This document shows, one piece after another, positions 26,034 through 35,161 of a stretch of DNA of 64,000 nucleotides. Where the stretch lies: the NCBI GenBank assembly GCA_044432745.1, contig JAWXUH010000005.1, positions 32,807 to 96,806 on the forward strand. The letters run 5' to 3'. The first letter of the stretch is position 1. Each line of letters begins with the position of its first letter. The translations under genes were made by a program, and so were the position numbers. Source of the stretch: CAKOSP01 sp044432745. GTDB taxonomy: Bacteria; Bacillota_I; Bacilli_A; RF39; UBA660. The notes beneath the pieces were generated by a model that saw nothing but the letters and a program-made list of their open reading frames with translations, was not told the DNA's origin and made no database searches.

Positions 26034-26062
26034 TTGACTTTTTGTAGCATATTTGATATACT
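26034..26062 (+). promoter_or_regulatory. near-consensus promoter of the 26.1-kb gene
   Basis: TTGACT (26034-26039), a 17-bp spacer and TATACT (26057-26062), with TGA before the -10 (extended). Confidence 0.8.
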
Positions 26063-26094
26063 ATTTGAGTTGCAAAAAAAAAGGGGGTTTTTTT

Positions 26095-26889
26095 ATGAAA
26101 GGAAACGAGGACATTATTTTGAATAATGACAATAACTATAAACCTATAAGTTTTATAAGTAAATATATAAAAGAAAATTTAGATGGAGGAAATGATCAAC
26201 TTAAATTAATTTTATTTGATAAATTTTTAATTAAATTTTCAGAAGATTTTAATATAAATCTTGATGATTTATTAAATAATGAAAAAAGTATTATAGATAA
26301 TATGGAATCTAGAGAGGATGCAAATCACAATTTAGTATTTGAAGGTGTTAGACACGGTTATTATAAACAAATTTGTTATAACTTCTTAGTTGAAGATTAT
26401 AAAAATGCTTTATCTTATTACCAATGCTTAATGCATCACTTAGTTAGTACATACAAGGCTTGTAATGTAGACATTAAATTTATAGAACATTATGCTTATT
26501 TATCTGCTGAAGAAGATTTAGAATATGAACAAACTATTACTTCTCCAGTATCAAATATAGTTTTAAATTCAGTAAACATAAATGATAATGAAGATACTAA
26601 TACTATGAATAACTTTTTAGAAGATTTTAATAAAGATATTCCTGATACTGTTTCTAATTTAATGCGTATAGAACATTGTTTTTTAACATTAATTATGAAA
26701 GGAAAAGTTGAATTTCAAGACGTAATTAATAACGTATATTATAAATTTATTAAGCCTATTTGTAATTTCTACAATAATGGAGAAATTAAAAAAGCTAGAG
26801 ACTTATATGTTGGTATGATTAAACATTTTTCTGAAAATTATATTAACGAAAATAATTTAGACGACGAACTTGGAAAAGTTTTAAGTTAA
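26095..26889 (+). CDS. lineage-specific cytoplasmic protein, unknown function
   Basis: Not recognised. A 264-aa acidic, mainly helical protein without signal peptide or membrane segment. It has conserved-looking aromatic and Asn-rich segments (EGVRHGYYKQICYNFLVEDY, HHLVSTYKACN). The start at 26095 follows GGGGG (26083-26087) by 7 nt; the upstream in-frame start at 26053 lies inside the promoter. It has its own strong extended -10 promoter and a perfect palindromic terminator, so it is a single-gene, probably well expressed unit. It shares this layout with several other unknown genes here (57.9, 61.0, 62.5 and 63.8 kb). Confidence 0.75.
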   Translation: MKGNEDIILNNDNNYKPISFISKYIKENLDGGNDQLKLILFDKFLIKFSEDFNINLDDLLNNEKSIIDNMESREDANHNLVFEGVRHGYYKQICYNFLVEDYKNALSYYQCLMHHLVSTYKACNVDIKFIEHYAYLSAEEDLEYEQTITSPVSNIVLNSVNINDNEDTNTMNNFLEDFNKDIPDTVSNLMRIEHCFLTLIMKGKVEFQDVINNVYYKFIKPICNFYNNGEIKKARDLYVGMIKHFSENYINENNLDDELGKVLS

Positions 26890-26925
26890 AAAAACAGTGA
26901 TTTTAAAATCACTGTTTTTCTTTTT
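26890..26925. terminator. perfect palindromic bidirectional terminator
   Basis: A 30-bp perfect palindrome with centre ATTTTAAAAT, AAAAACAGTG and CACTGTTTTT arms (26890-26919), and T-rich flanks. It separates the 26.1-kb gene from mutS, whose stop is at 26909. Confidence 0.85.
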
Positions 26926-29464
26926 CATCTTTTTCTAATAATTCCTTTAAAATAAATATTTGATTAATTGCCTCCATTGGAGTAATATTTAGTACATCTA
27001 TTTTTTTTAGGATATCATTTATTTTATTGGTTTCTTCTTTTTTTTCGTCAAAAGACATAGCTAATTGTATATTGGTTGTTGTCTTTTTTGGTTTAACTGA
27101 TTGATTTTCATAACAAAATAATATTTCACTTGCTCTTTTTATCAATTCAGATGGCATGTTTGCAAGTACTGCAACATGTATACCATAACTTTTATCTACT
27201 GGTCCACTTTTTATCTTATGTAAAAATGTTATAGAGTCTCCATCTTCAACAGCAGATACGTGTATATTTTTTACATTTTTTAAATCTTTATCTATATTAG
27301 TAAGTTCGTGATAATGCGTAGAAAACAATGTAAAACATTTAATGTTTTTACTAACATATTCTAATATCGCTTTTGCAAGAGACATACCATCATATGTAGC
27401 TGTTCCTCTTCCAAGTTCATCAAATAATATTAAACTATTTTCAGTCGCGTTGATTATAGCATTTTTAGCTTCTTTCATTTCTACCATAAATGTAGATTCT
27501 CCACTTACTAAATCATCCGATGCACCTATTCTAGTAAATATTTTATCTATTACAGATAATTCTGCTGCTTTTGCAGGTACAAAAGATCCTATTTGAGCCA
27601 TTATCACTATTATCGCAAGTTGTCTCATATAAGTAGACTTACCTGACATATTTGGTCCTGTTAATAAGAGAGTACTTGAGTTTGGATCCATAAAACAATC
27701 ATTTGGTACATATTCATTTTTACTTACTACCTCTACTACTGGATGTCTTCCATCTATAATATTGATTACTTTTTGATCATTTAACTTTGGTCTTACTAAT
27801 TTATATACATCAGCGCACTCTGCAAGTGCTGCTAATACATCTATTTCACTTAGTACGCTAGCAGTTTCTCTTAATTTAACACATTCTTCCTTTACTTTTT
27901 CTTTTATTTCACAAAATAATTCATATTCTAAACTTACTATTTTTTCTTCTGCTCCTAATATGATACTTTCTTTTTCTTTTAATAAAGGAGATGTATATCT
28001 CTCACAGTTTGCTAGTGTTTGTTTTCTTTCAAAGTTATATTCATCTTTTACTTCTTTTACTGAACCTTTTGATACTTCTATATAATATCCGAAGATTTTA
28101 TTATAACCTACTTTTAAATTTTTAATACCTGTTTCTTCTTTTATTTCTTTTTCAAAGTTTATTATAAAGTCTTTACCACCTGATCTTATTTGTTTTATTT
28201 CATCAAGTTTGAAACTATATCCTTCTTTTATTATAGAACCTTCCTTTATACTTATTGGTGGTTCTTCACTTATTGAAGATTCTAACAATTTATATAATTC
28301 TTCATGTACTTCAAAATTATATTTAAATTTTAAATCTTTTATTATCTTTTCTATATCAGGTAATACTTTTAAACTTTTTTTAATTTGTAGTAAATCTCTT
28401 GCATTTAAAGAACCATTTATTACTTTACCTACTAATCTTTCTAAATCATATACCTCGTATAAATTGTTCCTCAATTCAGTTTTTAATATAAACTCTGTAT
28501 TCAACTTTTCTATTTTATCGTATCTACTATTTAGTTCCTTCATATTTTTTATTGGATTTAGTATCCAAGTTTTTAATTTTCTTGAACCTGGTGCAGTTTT
28601 TGTTTTATCTAATAACCATAATAATGAGTATTCTCTTTCTTTTAATCTTAAAGTTTCTACTATTTCTAGATTACGAACTGAATGTATATCTAACTCTAAA
28701 TAATCTAGTTTATTTTTTTCTTCTACTTTATTAACATGATCTAAGTTTTTTAGTAATTTATTTTCTAAATAATAAAATAAATGTTTTACCCCTAATGCTA
28801 TTCTAGCATCTATGTTTTCTAAAAATTCTGGTGATTTACCTGATACTTCTTTTGAATATATTACATCTATCTTATATTTATTTTTTAATGTATCTATTAA
28901 TTCTGCATCCAAATTATCTATAAAAATTATTTCTTTTATATTTAAATTAAGTATTTCATTTTTTAATTTTTCTTCATCTAAATTAATTTTAATTGCTGAA
29001 AGATTTCCAGTTGATATGTCTAAATATGTTAATAAATGCATATCTGCAAACGTTAATATACTTGCTATATACACTTCACTACCTGAATCTAACATCTCAA
29101 AATCAGCTATAGTTGCCTTACTTACTACACTTAATACTTTACGTTCTACAACTTTATTTTCTCCTATCGTATCAAGTTGTTCTCCTATAGCTACTTTGTA
29201 TCCCTTATTTACTAACTTTTCTATGTAACCTTTTGCACTGTGATGTGGTACACCACACATTGGAACTTTTTCTTCTAAACCTGCGTTTTTACCTGTTAAT
29301 GTTAACTCTACTTCTCTTGATGTTGTAATTGCATCTTCAAAGAACAGTTCATAAAAATCTCCAAGTCTAAAAAATAAAAGTTCATCTTTATAATTCTCTT
29401 TTATCTCTACATATTGTCTCATCATTGGACTTAATTTCGTTTTATCTACTTCACATAACTTCAT
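26909..29464 (-). CDS. mutS: DNA mismatch repair protein MutS
   Basis: MutS recognises mismatches and recruits MutL. The 851-aa protein has domain I with the mismatch-reading segment (RLGDFYELFFEDA, Phe-x-Glu), core and clamp domains, Walker A GPNMSGKSTYMRQ, the signature STFMVEMKE, Walker B LILFDELGRGT, and STHYHEL. It is full length for MutS1. No mutL is adjacent. There is no recognisable Shine-Dalgarno. A TAAAAT -10 with TG extension ends 7 nt before the ATG, suggesting a leaderless message; the alternative MM start about 13 codons downstream has no ribosome site either. Confidence 0.96.
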   Translation of the reverse strand: MKLCEVDKTKLSPMMRQYVEIKENYKDELLFFRLGDFYELFFEDAITTSREVELTLTGKNAGLEEKVPMCGVPHHSAKGYIEKLVNKGYKVAIGEQLDTIGENKVVERKVLSVVSKATIADFEMLDSGSEVYIASILTFADMHLLTYLDISTGNLSAIKINLDEEKLKNEILNLNIKEIIFIDNLDAELIDTLKNKYKIDVIYSKEVSGKSPEFLENIDARIALGVKHLFYYLENKLLKNLDHVNKVEEKNKLDYLELDIHSVRNLEIVETLRLKEREYSLLWLLDKTKTAPGSRKLKTWILNPIKNMKELNSRYDKIEKLNTEFILKTELRNNLYEVYDLERLVGKVINGSLNARDLLQIKKSLKVLPDIEKIIKDLKFKYNFEVHEELYKLLESSISEEPPISIKEGSIIKEGYSFKLDEIKQIRSGGKDFIINFEKEIKEETGIKNLKVGYNKIFGYYIEVSKGSVKEVKDEYNFERKQTLANCERYTSPLLKEKESIILGAEEKIVSLEYELFCEIKEKVKEECVKLRETASVLSEIDVLAALAECADVYKLVRPKLNDQKVINIIDGRHPVVEVVSKNEYVPNDCFMDPNSSTLLLTGPNMSGKSTYMRQLAIIVIMAQIGSFVPAKAAELSVIDKIFTRIGASDDLVSGESTFMVEMKEAKNAIINATENSLILFDELGRGTATYDGMSLAKAILEYVSKNIKCFTLFSTHYHELTNIDKDLKNVKNIHVSAVEDGDSITFLHKIKSGPVDKSYGIHVAVLANMPSELIKRASEILFCYENQSVKPKKTTTNIQLAMSFDEKKEETNKINDILKKIDVLNITPMEAINQIFILKELLEKDEKEKQ

Positions 29465-29471
29465 AAAATTT

Positions 29472-29480
29472 ATTTTATCA
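29472..29480 (-). promoter_or_regulatory. mutS promoter at the start codon
   Basis: TGaTAAAAT on the minus strand, with TAAAAT at 29477-29472, 7 nt from the ATG at 29464. The -35 is weak. Confidence 0.4.
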
Positions 29481-29528
29481 AATTTTGTAGATAAAAGCTA
29501 TATAATTTATCATTTTATATATTATTTC

Positions 29529-29556
29529 AAAAAAAAAACTTTTTTAAAAAGTTTTA
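29529..29556 (-). terminator. terminator at the end of the pilus operon
   Basis: AAAACTT/AAGTTTT hairpin (29555-29535), followed by a T-run on the minus strand. It overlaps the stop of the TadZ-like gene. Confidence 0.7.
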
Positions 29557-30516
29557 TCTATCAATTCTTGTAAATCCTAATGATATTAACAATGATGCTA
29601 TATTATCATCTTTTTCAATTTTGTCATCTAAATATGGAACATTTGAAAATATATCTCTTCCACATTCTTTTTCAAAATCTTTAATATCACCTTTTGTTAA
29701 AGCACACATATTTAAAATAATTTTTTCATCTTTTAAGTTACTAAACACTTTAGGTTGATGTTTAATTAATTTATTTAATTTAATTATTCCTGGTTCTATC
29801 AAATATATTACTTCATCGCAATATGTTGTTGCATCCCCATTTAAATCTATCAAAACTACTTCTTCATCCATGCTATCTGCAAGTTTTCCTTGAATACCTT
29901 GAGAATTTGTAGATTGCATTTTTTTATCTAAGAAGAAACCAAAATCATTTTTATTTACTTCGTAGTAAACTACTTTGTAATCTCTTTCTAGATGTTTTTT
30001 TAATAAATATCCTAAAGTTGTTGCTCCAGCATGTTCTGTTACGTTTTGTATTCCAAGTACTCTTCTTGAAATTTCTCCTCTTGATGAATCTCTATTTACA
30101 TCATCATTAAATTTTAATATTTTTACATTTTTATTTTCTAAATTTTGATATCCTGCTACATCCTTGTATGCATTTGGTTGATCTATTAAAAATTTAACTG
30201 TATCAACTTTTCTTGTGAAATTATATATTCCAAAAGTTACTAATTTAGACAAATATTCTGGAGAATTAACTTTTTCAGAATCATCTAATAATAATATAAC
30301 TTTTGACATATCTAAATTTAAAGAAAGTGCCTGTATTACGTCTATATTCTCATAACCTTGTAATGCAGTTACATCAATAATCAATTTATTATAAAAGAAA
30401 TTTTTATATAAATTGATTATTTCTGATGCTTCAAAAACACCAAATGATGTTTTTATAACATCTATTTCTGAGCTTCCTAGAAGCGTTTGATATTTATTTG
30501 CTATAATTACGTTCAT
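29554..30516 (-). CDS. TadZ/CpaE-like pilus localisation protein with degenerate P-loop
   Basis: The last gene of the pilus operon, 320 aa. TadZ/CpaE proteins combine an atypical receiver domain with a MinD/ParA-like ATPase and place the pilus machine in the cell. Here an N-terminal receiver-like segment (about 1-120, LIIDVTALQG and VILLLDDS) precedes a MinD-like segment. In that segment the deviant Walker A KGGxGKTT has become TEHAGATT (about 160-167), losing its lysines. A downstream VVLIDLNGDA resembles the Walker B/A' strand. It is probably a nucleotide-blind scaffold. Identification relies on operon position plus fold pattern. Confidence 0.65.
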   Translation of the reverse strand: MNVIIANKYQTLLGSSEIDVIKTSFGVFEASEIINLYKNFFYNKLIIDVTALQGYENIDVIQALSLNLDMSKVILLLDDSEKVNSPEYLSKLVTFGIYNFTRKVDTVKFLIDQPNAYKDVAGYQNLENKNVKILKFNDDVNRDSSRGEISRRVLGIQNVTEHAGATTLGYLLKKHLERDYKVVYYEVNKNDFGFFLDKKMQSTNSQGIQGKLADSMDEEVVLIDLNGDATTYCDEVIYLIEPGIIKLNKLIKHQPKVFSNLKDEKIILNMCALTKGDIKDFEKECGRDIFSNVPYLDDKIEKDDNIASLLISLGFTRIDR

Positions 30517-30535
30517 TTTTTTCTCCTATATATAT

Positions 30536-30979
30536 TTAACTAATATTTATATAATCTCCACTTGATGAAGATATTATTATATTATTTGTTTGTCCTATTA
30601 TTCTAAAATCAAGTATATTCCCTATAACTGGTAAATTAAATTTATAGAACAATATTATATTATATTTTTTTCCAGTTTGTTGAATACAATATAATGATTT
30701 TGATGCTCCCAAAGATCCAGTTCCATCAGAACTAGTTACTCCGTAGTAATCATCTGGACATTGACCTCTATTTAGATATCCACTAGCTCCTAAATATGTC
30801 AATATTAACTTTTCGGACTTTGTAGTATATCCTTCGTATTTTTGTAATATTGATATCACATCATTCTTGTTAGCATACACTCCCGAATAATTTAATGACA
30901 ATACTAAAAAAGTTGAAAACATCATTATAAATGTTAGTACAAGACCGAATATCCAAGTAGTACCCATTGATTCTCTCAT
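30536..30979 (-). CDS. TadE/F-like pseudopilin
   Basis: A 147-aa protein with a very short N terminus (MRESMGTTW), one membrane helix and an extracellular part with two cysteines. The region CPDDYYG...YC and the C-terminal pattern ILFYKFNLPVIGNILDFRIIGQT match the upstream neighbour (30983-31492), so the two are paralogues. They sit where tadE/tadF minor pilins lie in Tad loci. Gaps are 3 bp upstream and 19 bp downstream, so it is in the operon. It was recognised by context more than by motif. Confidence 0.65.
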   Translation of the reverse strand: MRESMGTTWIFGLVLTFIMMFSTFLVLSLNYSGVYANKNDVISILQKYEGYTTKSEKLILTYLGASGYLNRGQCPDDYYGVTSSDGTGSLGASKSLYCIQQTGKKYNIILFYKFNLPVIGNILDFRIIGQTNNIIISSSSGDYINIS

Positions 30980-30982
30980 TTT

Positions 30983-31492
30983 TTATACCTCACATAAGTC
31001 ACTAAAGATCATTTTTGTTTCACCCATTATTTTAAAACTAAATATTTGGTTTATAACTGGTATATCTAATTTATAAAATACAATTGTTGAATAATAACAA
31101 CCTTTATCTTTTTCTCCTGCCGCATATGTATAATTATCGACCAAATTTTCTGTAAAATCTACATTAACTCTTTTTAAACATATCGATGAGGCATTTGAAC
31201 TTATTGATCCTCCCCTATCCAATGATGTATAACCATCTGGACAAGTACCAACAGTCCTATAAGCGGCAGAAGTTACTGCAGCTACTATTTCATCTAAAGC
31301 TTCATTTGTTGCTGTACTTTCTGCTGTGTTATTTAGGTCTATTCCATTATAATCTTCTATAATTGTTATTATCATATCTTTTACTTGATATGCATTTGTT
31401 CTATTTATAGTCAAACACATTATCCCAGTAAATAATAATATAAACAATATTACTATATTAAATAATAACATTCCTCCGTACGATTCTTTCAT
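30983..31492 (-). CDS. TadE/F-like pseudopilin
   Basis: A 169-aa paralogue of the next gene. The N terminus (MKESYGG) leads straight into a hydrophobic helix (LLFNIVILFILLFTGIMCL). The outer domain has cysteines in CPDGYTS, ICLKR, GCYY and DLCEV. The VFYKLDIPVINQIFSFKIMGET segment is shared with the paralogue. The short charged leader, single N-terminal helix and position are those of TadE/TadF minor pilins. The ribosome site is AGGGG. Confidence 0.65.
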   Translation of the reverse strand: MKESYGGMLLFNIVILFILLFTGIMCLTINRTNAYQVKDMIITIIEDYNGIDLNNTAESTATNEALDEIVAAVTSAAYRTVGTCPDGYTSLDRGGSISSNASSICLKRVNVDFTENLVDNYTYAAGEKDKGCYYSTIVFYKLDIPVINQIFSFKIMGETKMIFSDLCEV

Positions 31493-31495
31493 TTT

Positions 31496-31720
31496 CTACC
31501 CCTTATATATACAATCAAATTCTTTTTCATTTAAAGTACATTTCACTGTTGTACAATTATTTCCTGTACAATTTTCACATATTGCATCGGCACATTTAGT
31601 ATCTACATCAATACTTTGATTTATTCTAGGCCATAAAATTGTGAAAAAAAAGGCAGCAAATGCTGCAACTGCTATTACAGTAATAACTGTTGAATTTAAT
31701 TCTGCTGTTGCTTCTTTCAT
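31496..31720 (-). CDS. small cysteine-rich Flp-type pilin
   Basis: A 74-aa pilin-like protein. MKEATAELN is followed by a hydrophobic helix (TVITVIAVAAFAAFFFTILW) and then a short exposed tail with six cysteines (KCADAIC, ENC, NNC, VKC, FDC). It is paralogous to the 88-aa pilin just upstream (31749-32015), whose first 30 residues are nearly the same. Classical Flp pilins are about 55-75 aa and lack cysteines, so the disulfide-rich tail is unusual. No prepilin peptidase gene is in the window. Confidence 0.75.
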   Translation of the reverse strand: MKEATAELNSTVITVIAVAAFAAFFFTILWPRINQSIDVDTKCADAICENCTGNNCTTVKCTLNEKEFDCIYKG

Positions 31721-31748
31721 TTTTTATTACCTTTCTTGTTTTGATATA

Positions 31749-32015
31749 TTAACTTCCGCTTCCGCTTCCTGCCACATCATTAGATTGATCATTTATTTGA
31801 CATTCTATACTAGCTTCGTCTCCAGATTCATTTCTATATGTACATTTATTTACGCCACCTTCTTGTGAACAATTATAAGCTGTTGCACAATATGTACTTT
31901 GCTTAATACTTGTTTGAATTGTTGGCCAAACTATAGCGTAGAAAAACGCACCTACTGCTGCTATTGCTACTACTGTAACAACTGTCATATTTAATTCTCC
32001 TGTTGCTTCTTTCAT
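31749..32015 (-). CDS. small cysteine-containing Flp-type pilin
   Basis: An 88-aa pilin-like protein, probably the major one. It has the N terminus MKEATGELN, a membrane/assembly helix (TVVTVVAIAAVGAFFYAIVW), four cysteines in the exposed part (YCATAYNC, NKC, IEC) and a GSGSGS end. It has the strongest ribosome site of the locus (AAAGGAGG) and its own consensus promoter at 32042-32069. That fits a need for more pilin than machinery. The glycine before ELN could be a cleavage site, but the usual Flp E-Y motif is absent. Confidence 0.78.
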   Translation of the reverse strand: MKEATGELNMTVVTVVAIAAVGAFFYAIVWPTIQTSIKQSTYCATAYNCSQEGGVNKCTYRNESGDEASIECQINDQSNDVAGSGSGS

Positions 32016-32041
32016 TTTTATCTTCCTCCTTTATTGTATTT

Positions 32042-32069
32042 ATTATACCATATATTTTTTAAAAATCAA
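32042..32069 (-). promoter_or_regulatory. internal promoter in front of the pilins
   Basis: TTGATT (32069-32064), a 16-bp spacer and TATAAT (32047-32042), with TGG extension, between tadC and the first pilin gene. Confidence 0.75.
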
Positions 32070-32091
32070 ATAGTTTTTTATTAAATACATA

Positions 32092-32880
32092 CTACCCACT
32101 CATCATTTGAAGAACTGCTAGTATTAATAAAACCATAAGTCCAAGTCCTGTTCCAATCAACATCGACATTGTTTTACCTTCCATTTTTTCAAGTCTATTT
32201 TTATATAACGTTTCTCTTGCTTTTTGTTGTAAATTTGAAATAGTTTTTGAAAACGTTAATAATTGCTCTTGTTTTCTTTCTTGTTTACCTAATGATAAAC
32301 GATAAAGTAAACGCATCATACGCATCGAATCTCTTACCGGATATTTTTTTGCAAAATTCATATAAGGATCAATACTCGAATTACCCGAATTAATTTCTTT
32401 TATAAGATCATTTAACCCGTCCCTAAATATTTCTGGTGCTCCATCTATTGACTTACCTATTGCTACTGGAACCGTATAATGTTGTATTAATATTTCTAAG
32501 TTTTTTAAATAATGTGGTAACATCTCATCAATATTATGTAAATTTCTTTTGTAGTGACCCTTAACATTACTATAACCATTTTTGTACGTAAAATAACCTA
32601 CTATTAGCGATAATATTACTGTTATTGATGAAAAATTTCCAATTAATATAAATTGTATCGCAAAAGTTGTTATCAAACCATCTCTAACTCTTTGATTAAA
32701 AAGAGCATTTGGACTAATTTTATCTCCATATTTAGCATATACATAGAAATCAAAATCATCTTCTTTTAATTTTCTAAATATTGCTTCATTATCACTTACT
32801 AATTGACCTATACTTAATTGTCCTGTTATAGTCATACCTGTAAATACAAGTACCACAATAATAAATATTTCTATTTGCAT
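32092..32880 (-). CDS. tadC: TadC-like inner-membrane platform protein
   Basis: The second T2SS-F type membrane protein of Tad pili, forming the assembly platform with TadB. The 262-aa protein has an N-terminal membrane helix, a second membrane region (about 70-100), a cytoplasmic helical domain (DEMLPHYLKNLEILIQHYT, SMRMMRLLYRLSLGKQERK) and a C-terminal helix (MLIGTGLGLMVLLILAVLQ). The ATG shares its A with the tadB stop (TAATG), so translation is coupled. Confidence 0.82.
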   Translation of the reverse strand: MQIEIFIIVVLVFTGMTITGQLSIGQLVSDNEAIFRKLKEDDFDFYVYAKYGDKISPNALFNQRVRDGLITTFAIQFILIGNFSSITVILSLIVGYFTYKNGYSNVKGHYKRNLHNIDEMLPHYLKNLEILIQHYTVPVAIGKSIDGAPEIFRDGLNDLIKEINSGNSSIDPYMNFAKKYPVRDSMRMMRLLYRLSLGKQERKQEQLLTFSKTISNLQQKARETLYKNRLEKMEGKTMSMLIGTGLGLMVLLILAVLQMMSG

Positions 32881-33773
32881 TATTCGGCACCTACATTCTC
32901 ATTGTAATATTTTTCTCCTGATAATAGGAAATACGCATTTACAAAACATATTGTATGTAAAATTAATTCTACATACCATGATTGAATCAATTCTAAGTAA
33001 CTATCCATTCCAAGCATGTATTGCATTACTATAACTAGTACATATAGTACTAAACCAAATTTTATAAATCTTCCATGGAATTGCTTCCTATCAAGCTGAT
33101 CTCTATATACACCTTCTACAAGCGCATCTATATCCATCGCCATGTTTTCTAAAGCTTGTCCTGAATCTCTAGCACCTTCTTTTGTTATCTGTAAGAATAA
33201 TTGATTCATATTTTTTACCATATAGTATGGGTATTTCTCATTAAAATATGCTACTGATTCATCTATAGTACCATTTTTATATGATAAATCTATCATTTCA
33301 CTTACATCTGAAGCTACCGGATCTTCTAAAATACCTGAATCTCTAACACCCTCTAAAGATTTAACAAAACTTTGCGTTGTATTAAATTCCATAATTACAT
33401 TTGTTGTATATATCTGTACTTGTTCGAATAAAAACTCACTATATATTCGTTTAGTTCTTAAATATGCCAAATACGGTATGAACGAAACTGCCATAATTGC
33501 ATAAAGTGATGCTATTATCAAACTATGAAAATATGCAAATCCTATACCACCAGCTACACCTGCAAACATTGTTATTTGAGATACATAATCTTTAAGAGTA
33601 TATTCTCTTCCTAAACTTTTAGTTTTTTCTTGTACTGATGTATAAGAATACGGTGCATATTTATTATATACTTTCGAAACATTATTACTAAAAAATTTAT
33701 ATGGATCTTCACCGTTATTTAATCTCGTTACAATAATAAAAATTCCTATTACTATTAAAATTAGTAATTCCAT
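32880..33773 (-). CDS. tadB: TadB-like inner-membrane platform protein
   Basis: A T2SSF-domain membrane protein of the pilus assembly platform, 297 aa. It has an N-terminal helix, a paired helix near 75-115, a cytoplasmic T2SSF core (NVIMEFNTTQSFVKSLEGV, ITKEGARDSGQALENMA) and C-terminal helices. The upstream GTG at 33782 lies inside the ribosome site region, so I take ATG 33773. It is 16 bp after tadA and overlaps tadC by one base. The tadA-tadB-tadC order is typical of Tad loci. Confidence 0.83.
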   Translation of the reverse strand: MELLILIVIGIFIIVTRLNNGEDPYKFFSNNVSKVYNKYAPYSYTSVQEKTKSLGREYTLKDYVSQITMFAGVAGGIGFAYFHSLIIASLYAIMAVSFIPYLAYLRTKRIYSEFLFEQVQIYTTNVIMEFNTTQSFVKSLEGVRDSGILEDPVASDVSEMIDLSYKNGTIDESVAYFNEKYPYYMVKNMNQLFLQITKEGARDSGQALENMAMDIDALVEGVYRDQLDRKQFHGRFIKFGLVLYVLVIVMQYMLGMDSYLELIQSWYVELILHTICFVNAYFLLSGEKYYNENVGAE

Positions 33774-33789
33774 AAATATCACACCCTTC

Positions 33790-35139
33790 TTATAATTCTT
33801 CTAGTGGTCTTGGTTGCATTGGAACTTGTCCTAAACCTTGAACCGTAGGTTGCACAGTTGATTGAGCAACTTGTTGTACTACAGGTTGCGCAGCAACTGG
33901 CATTGTTGGTTGAGCAACTTGCTGTTGCGCTACTGATTGCACTATTGGTTGAGTAACTGTTGGCACAGAAGGTGCCACAGATTGTTCAACTACAGGTGCT
34001 ACTGCTTGCTGAACTTCTTCTTTTACTTCAATTTTTTCAACAGGTGATGTTTCTTTTGTAGAACTACCACCATTTTCTGTCATTTCTCTTTCAACAAATA
34101 AATTAGTTTCTAAGTTAACACCTTGACTTGCAAGATAATCAAACAAATAACTTGTTGGATTTTTTAAACTGTAGTTACCATCTAAATTCTTTTTATAAAT
34201 TACATTATCACATGCAAAATTATCATCTGATACATAAAATTCACAAATTTCTACTATTTCACGTTGAAATCTTTCTTTTTCTTTACTATAATAACCTTTA
34301 ACATGTACTGCTACTTGTACGTATCTATGTATCGATTTTAAGAATTGATCTATATCTATATTGTTTTCCATCAAACTGTATAAACGCATTGGAACATTTT
34401 TTGCTCTATCCGAGTGGATAGTAGATATAATATTATGCCCTGATGAAATCGAGTTTCTTACTGCTGTAACAGACTCAGCTGTTCTAACCTCTGATAATAA
34501 AATCCATCTTGGATTCTGTCTCATACATGCAACAAGTACATCAGAATACGATGCAACATTATTTGTTTTCATAGCTACAATATCTCTTGTTGGAAATATT
34601 TTATCCAAGTGAAGCTCTAATGTATCTTCAATTGTTATTATTTTTTCATTTTCTTTTGTTGCTGCTGTTAAGTATTTAACTAACTCTGTTTTACCAGAAC
34701 CAGTTTCTCCACTTACAATAATATTACAGTGACCTTCTACACATTTAAGTAGAAAGTCATGTAGTTCTTCCATAACATATTCTTCGCTCAACAATTTATC
34801 TTTATTAAGTCTAATTTTTGCTGGAGTTTTACGAATCGTACACGATACACCGTTTGTCGATATTGAATCATGTACAAAGTTCATACGTAATTCTGCACTT
34901 TCTGCATCGAGTAGTGGATGAGCCATATTAAAGCTTGTTCCCATTGTATTTGAACATTGGAATGCAAGTTTTTCCATTAAAGCATCATTTATTTCTGGTC
35001 TCTCGACTCTATAAACACCTTTATCTAATGTTTTTACCCATACTTGTCCATGACCAGTATAACTAATATCTGTTACATTTTCTGCTTCTAAAAACTCTTT
35101 TAGAGCTCCAAAATCTAACTGCGAGAAAGTATCATTCAT
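33790..35139 (-). CDS. tadA: TadA/CpaF-type pilus assembly ATPase
   Basis: A secretion ATPase of the type II/IV family that powers pilin extrusion. The 449-aa protein has an N-terminal domain, Walker A IVSGETGSGKTE (near residue 144), an Asp box with ITIEDTLEL, Walker B RWILLSEVRTAESV, and the histidine motif GHNIISTIHSD. Unusually, the last 85 or so residues are a Gln/Val/Ala/Pro low-complexity tail (repeated VAQP/VVQQ units), not part of the catalytic fold. It is in the operon between the SAF protein and tadB. Confidence 0.93.
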   Translation of the reverse strand: MNDTFSQLDFGALKEFLEAENVTDISYTGHGQVWVKTLDKGVYRVERPEINDALMEKLAFQCSNTMGTSFNMAHPLLDAESAELRMNFVHDSISTNGVSCTIRKTPAKIRLNKDKLLSEEYVMEELHDFLLKCVEGHCNIIVSGETGSGKTELVKYLTAATKENEKIITIEDTLELHLDKIFPTRDIVAMKTNNVASYSDVLVACMRQNPRWILLSEVRTAESVTAVRNSISSGHNIISTIHSDRAKNVPMRLYSLMENNIDIDQFLKSIHRYVQVAVHVKGYYSKEKERFQREIVEICEFYVSDDNFACDNVIYKKNLDGNYSLKNPTSYLFDYLASQGVNLETNLFVEREMTENGGSSTKETSPVEKIEVKEEVQQAVAPVVEQSVAPSVPTVTQPIVQSVAQQQVAQPTMPVAAQPVVQQVAQSTVQPTVQGLGQVPMQPRPLEEL

Positions 35140-35161
35140 ATTTAAACCTCGTTTTCTTTTT

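Noticed and set aside
33790..34060. Frameshift or assembly fault as the cause of the tadA tail
   Set aside because: The low-complexity tail is in one continuous frame with sensible repeats and ends just before tadB.
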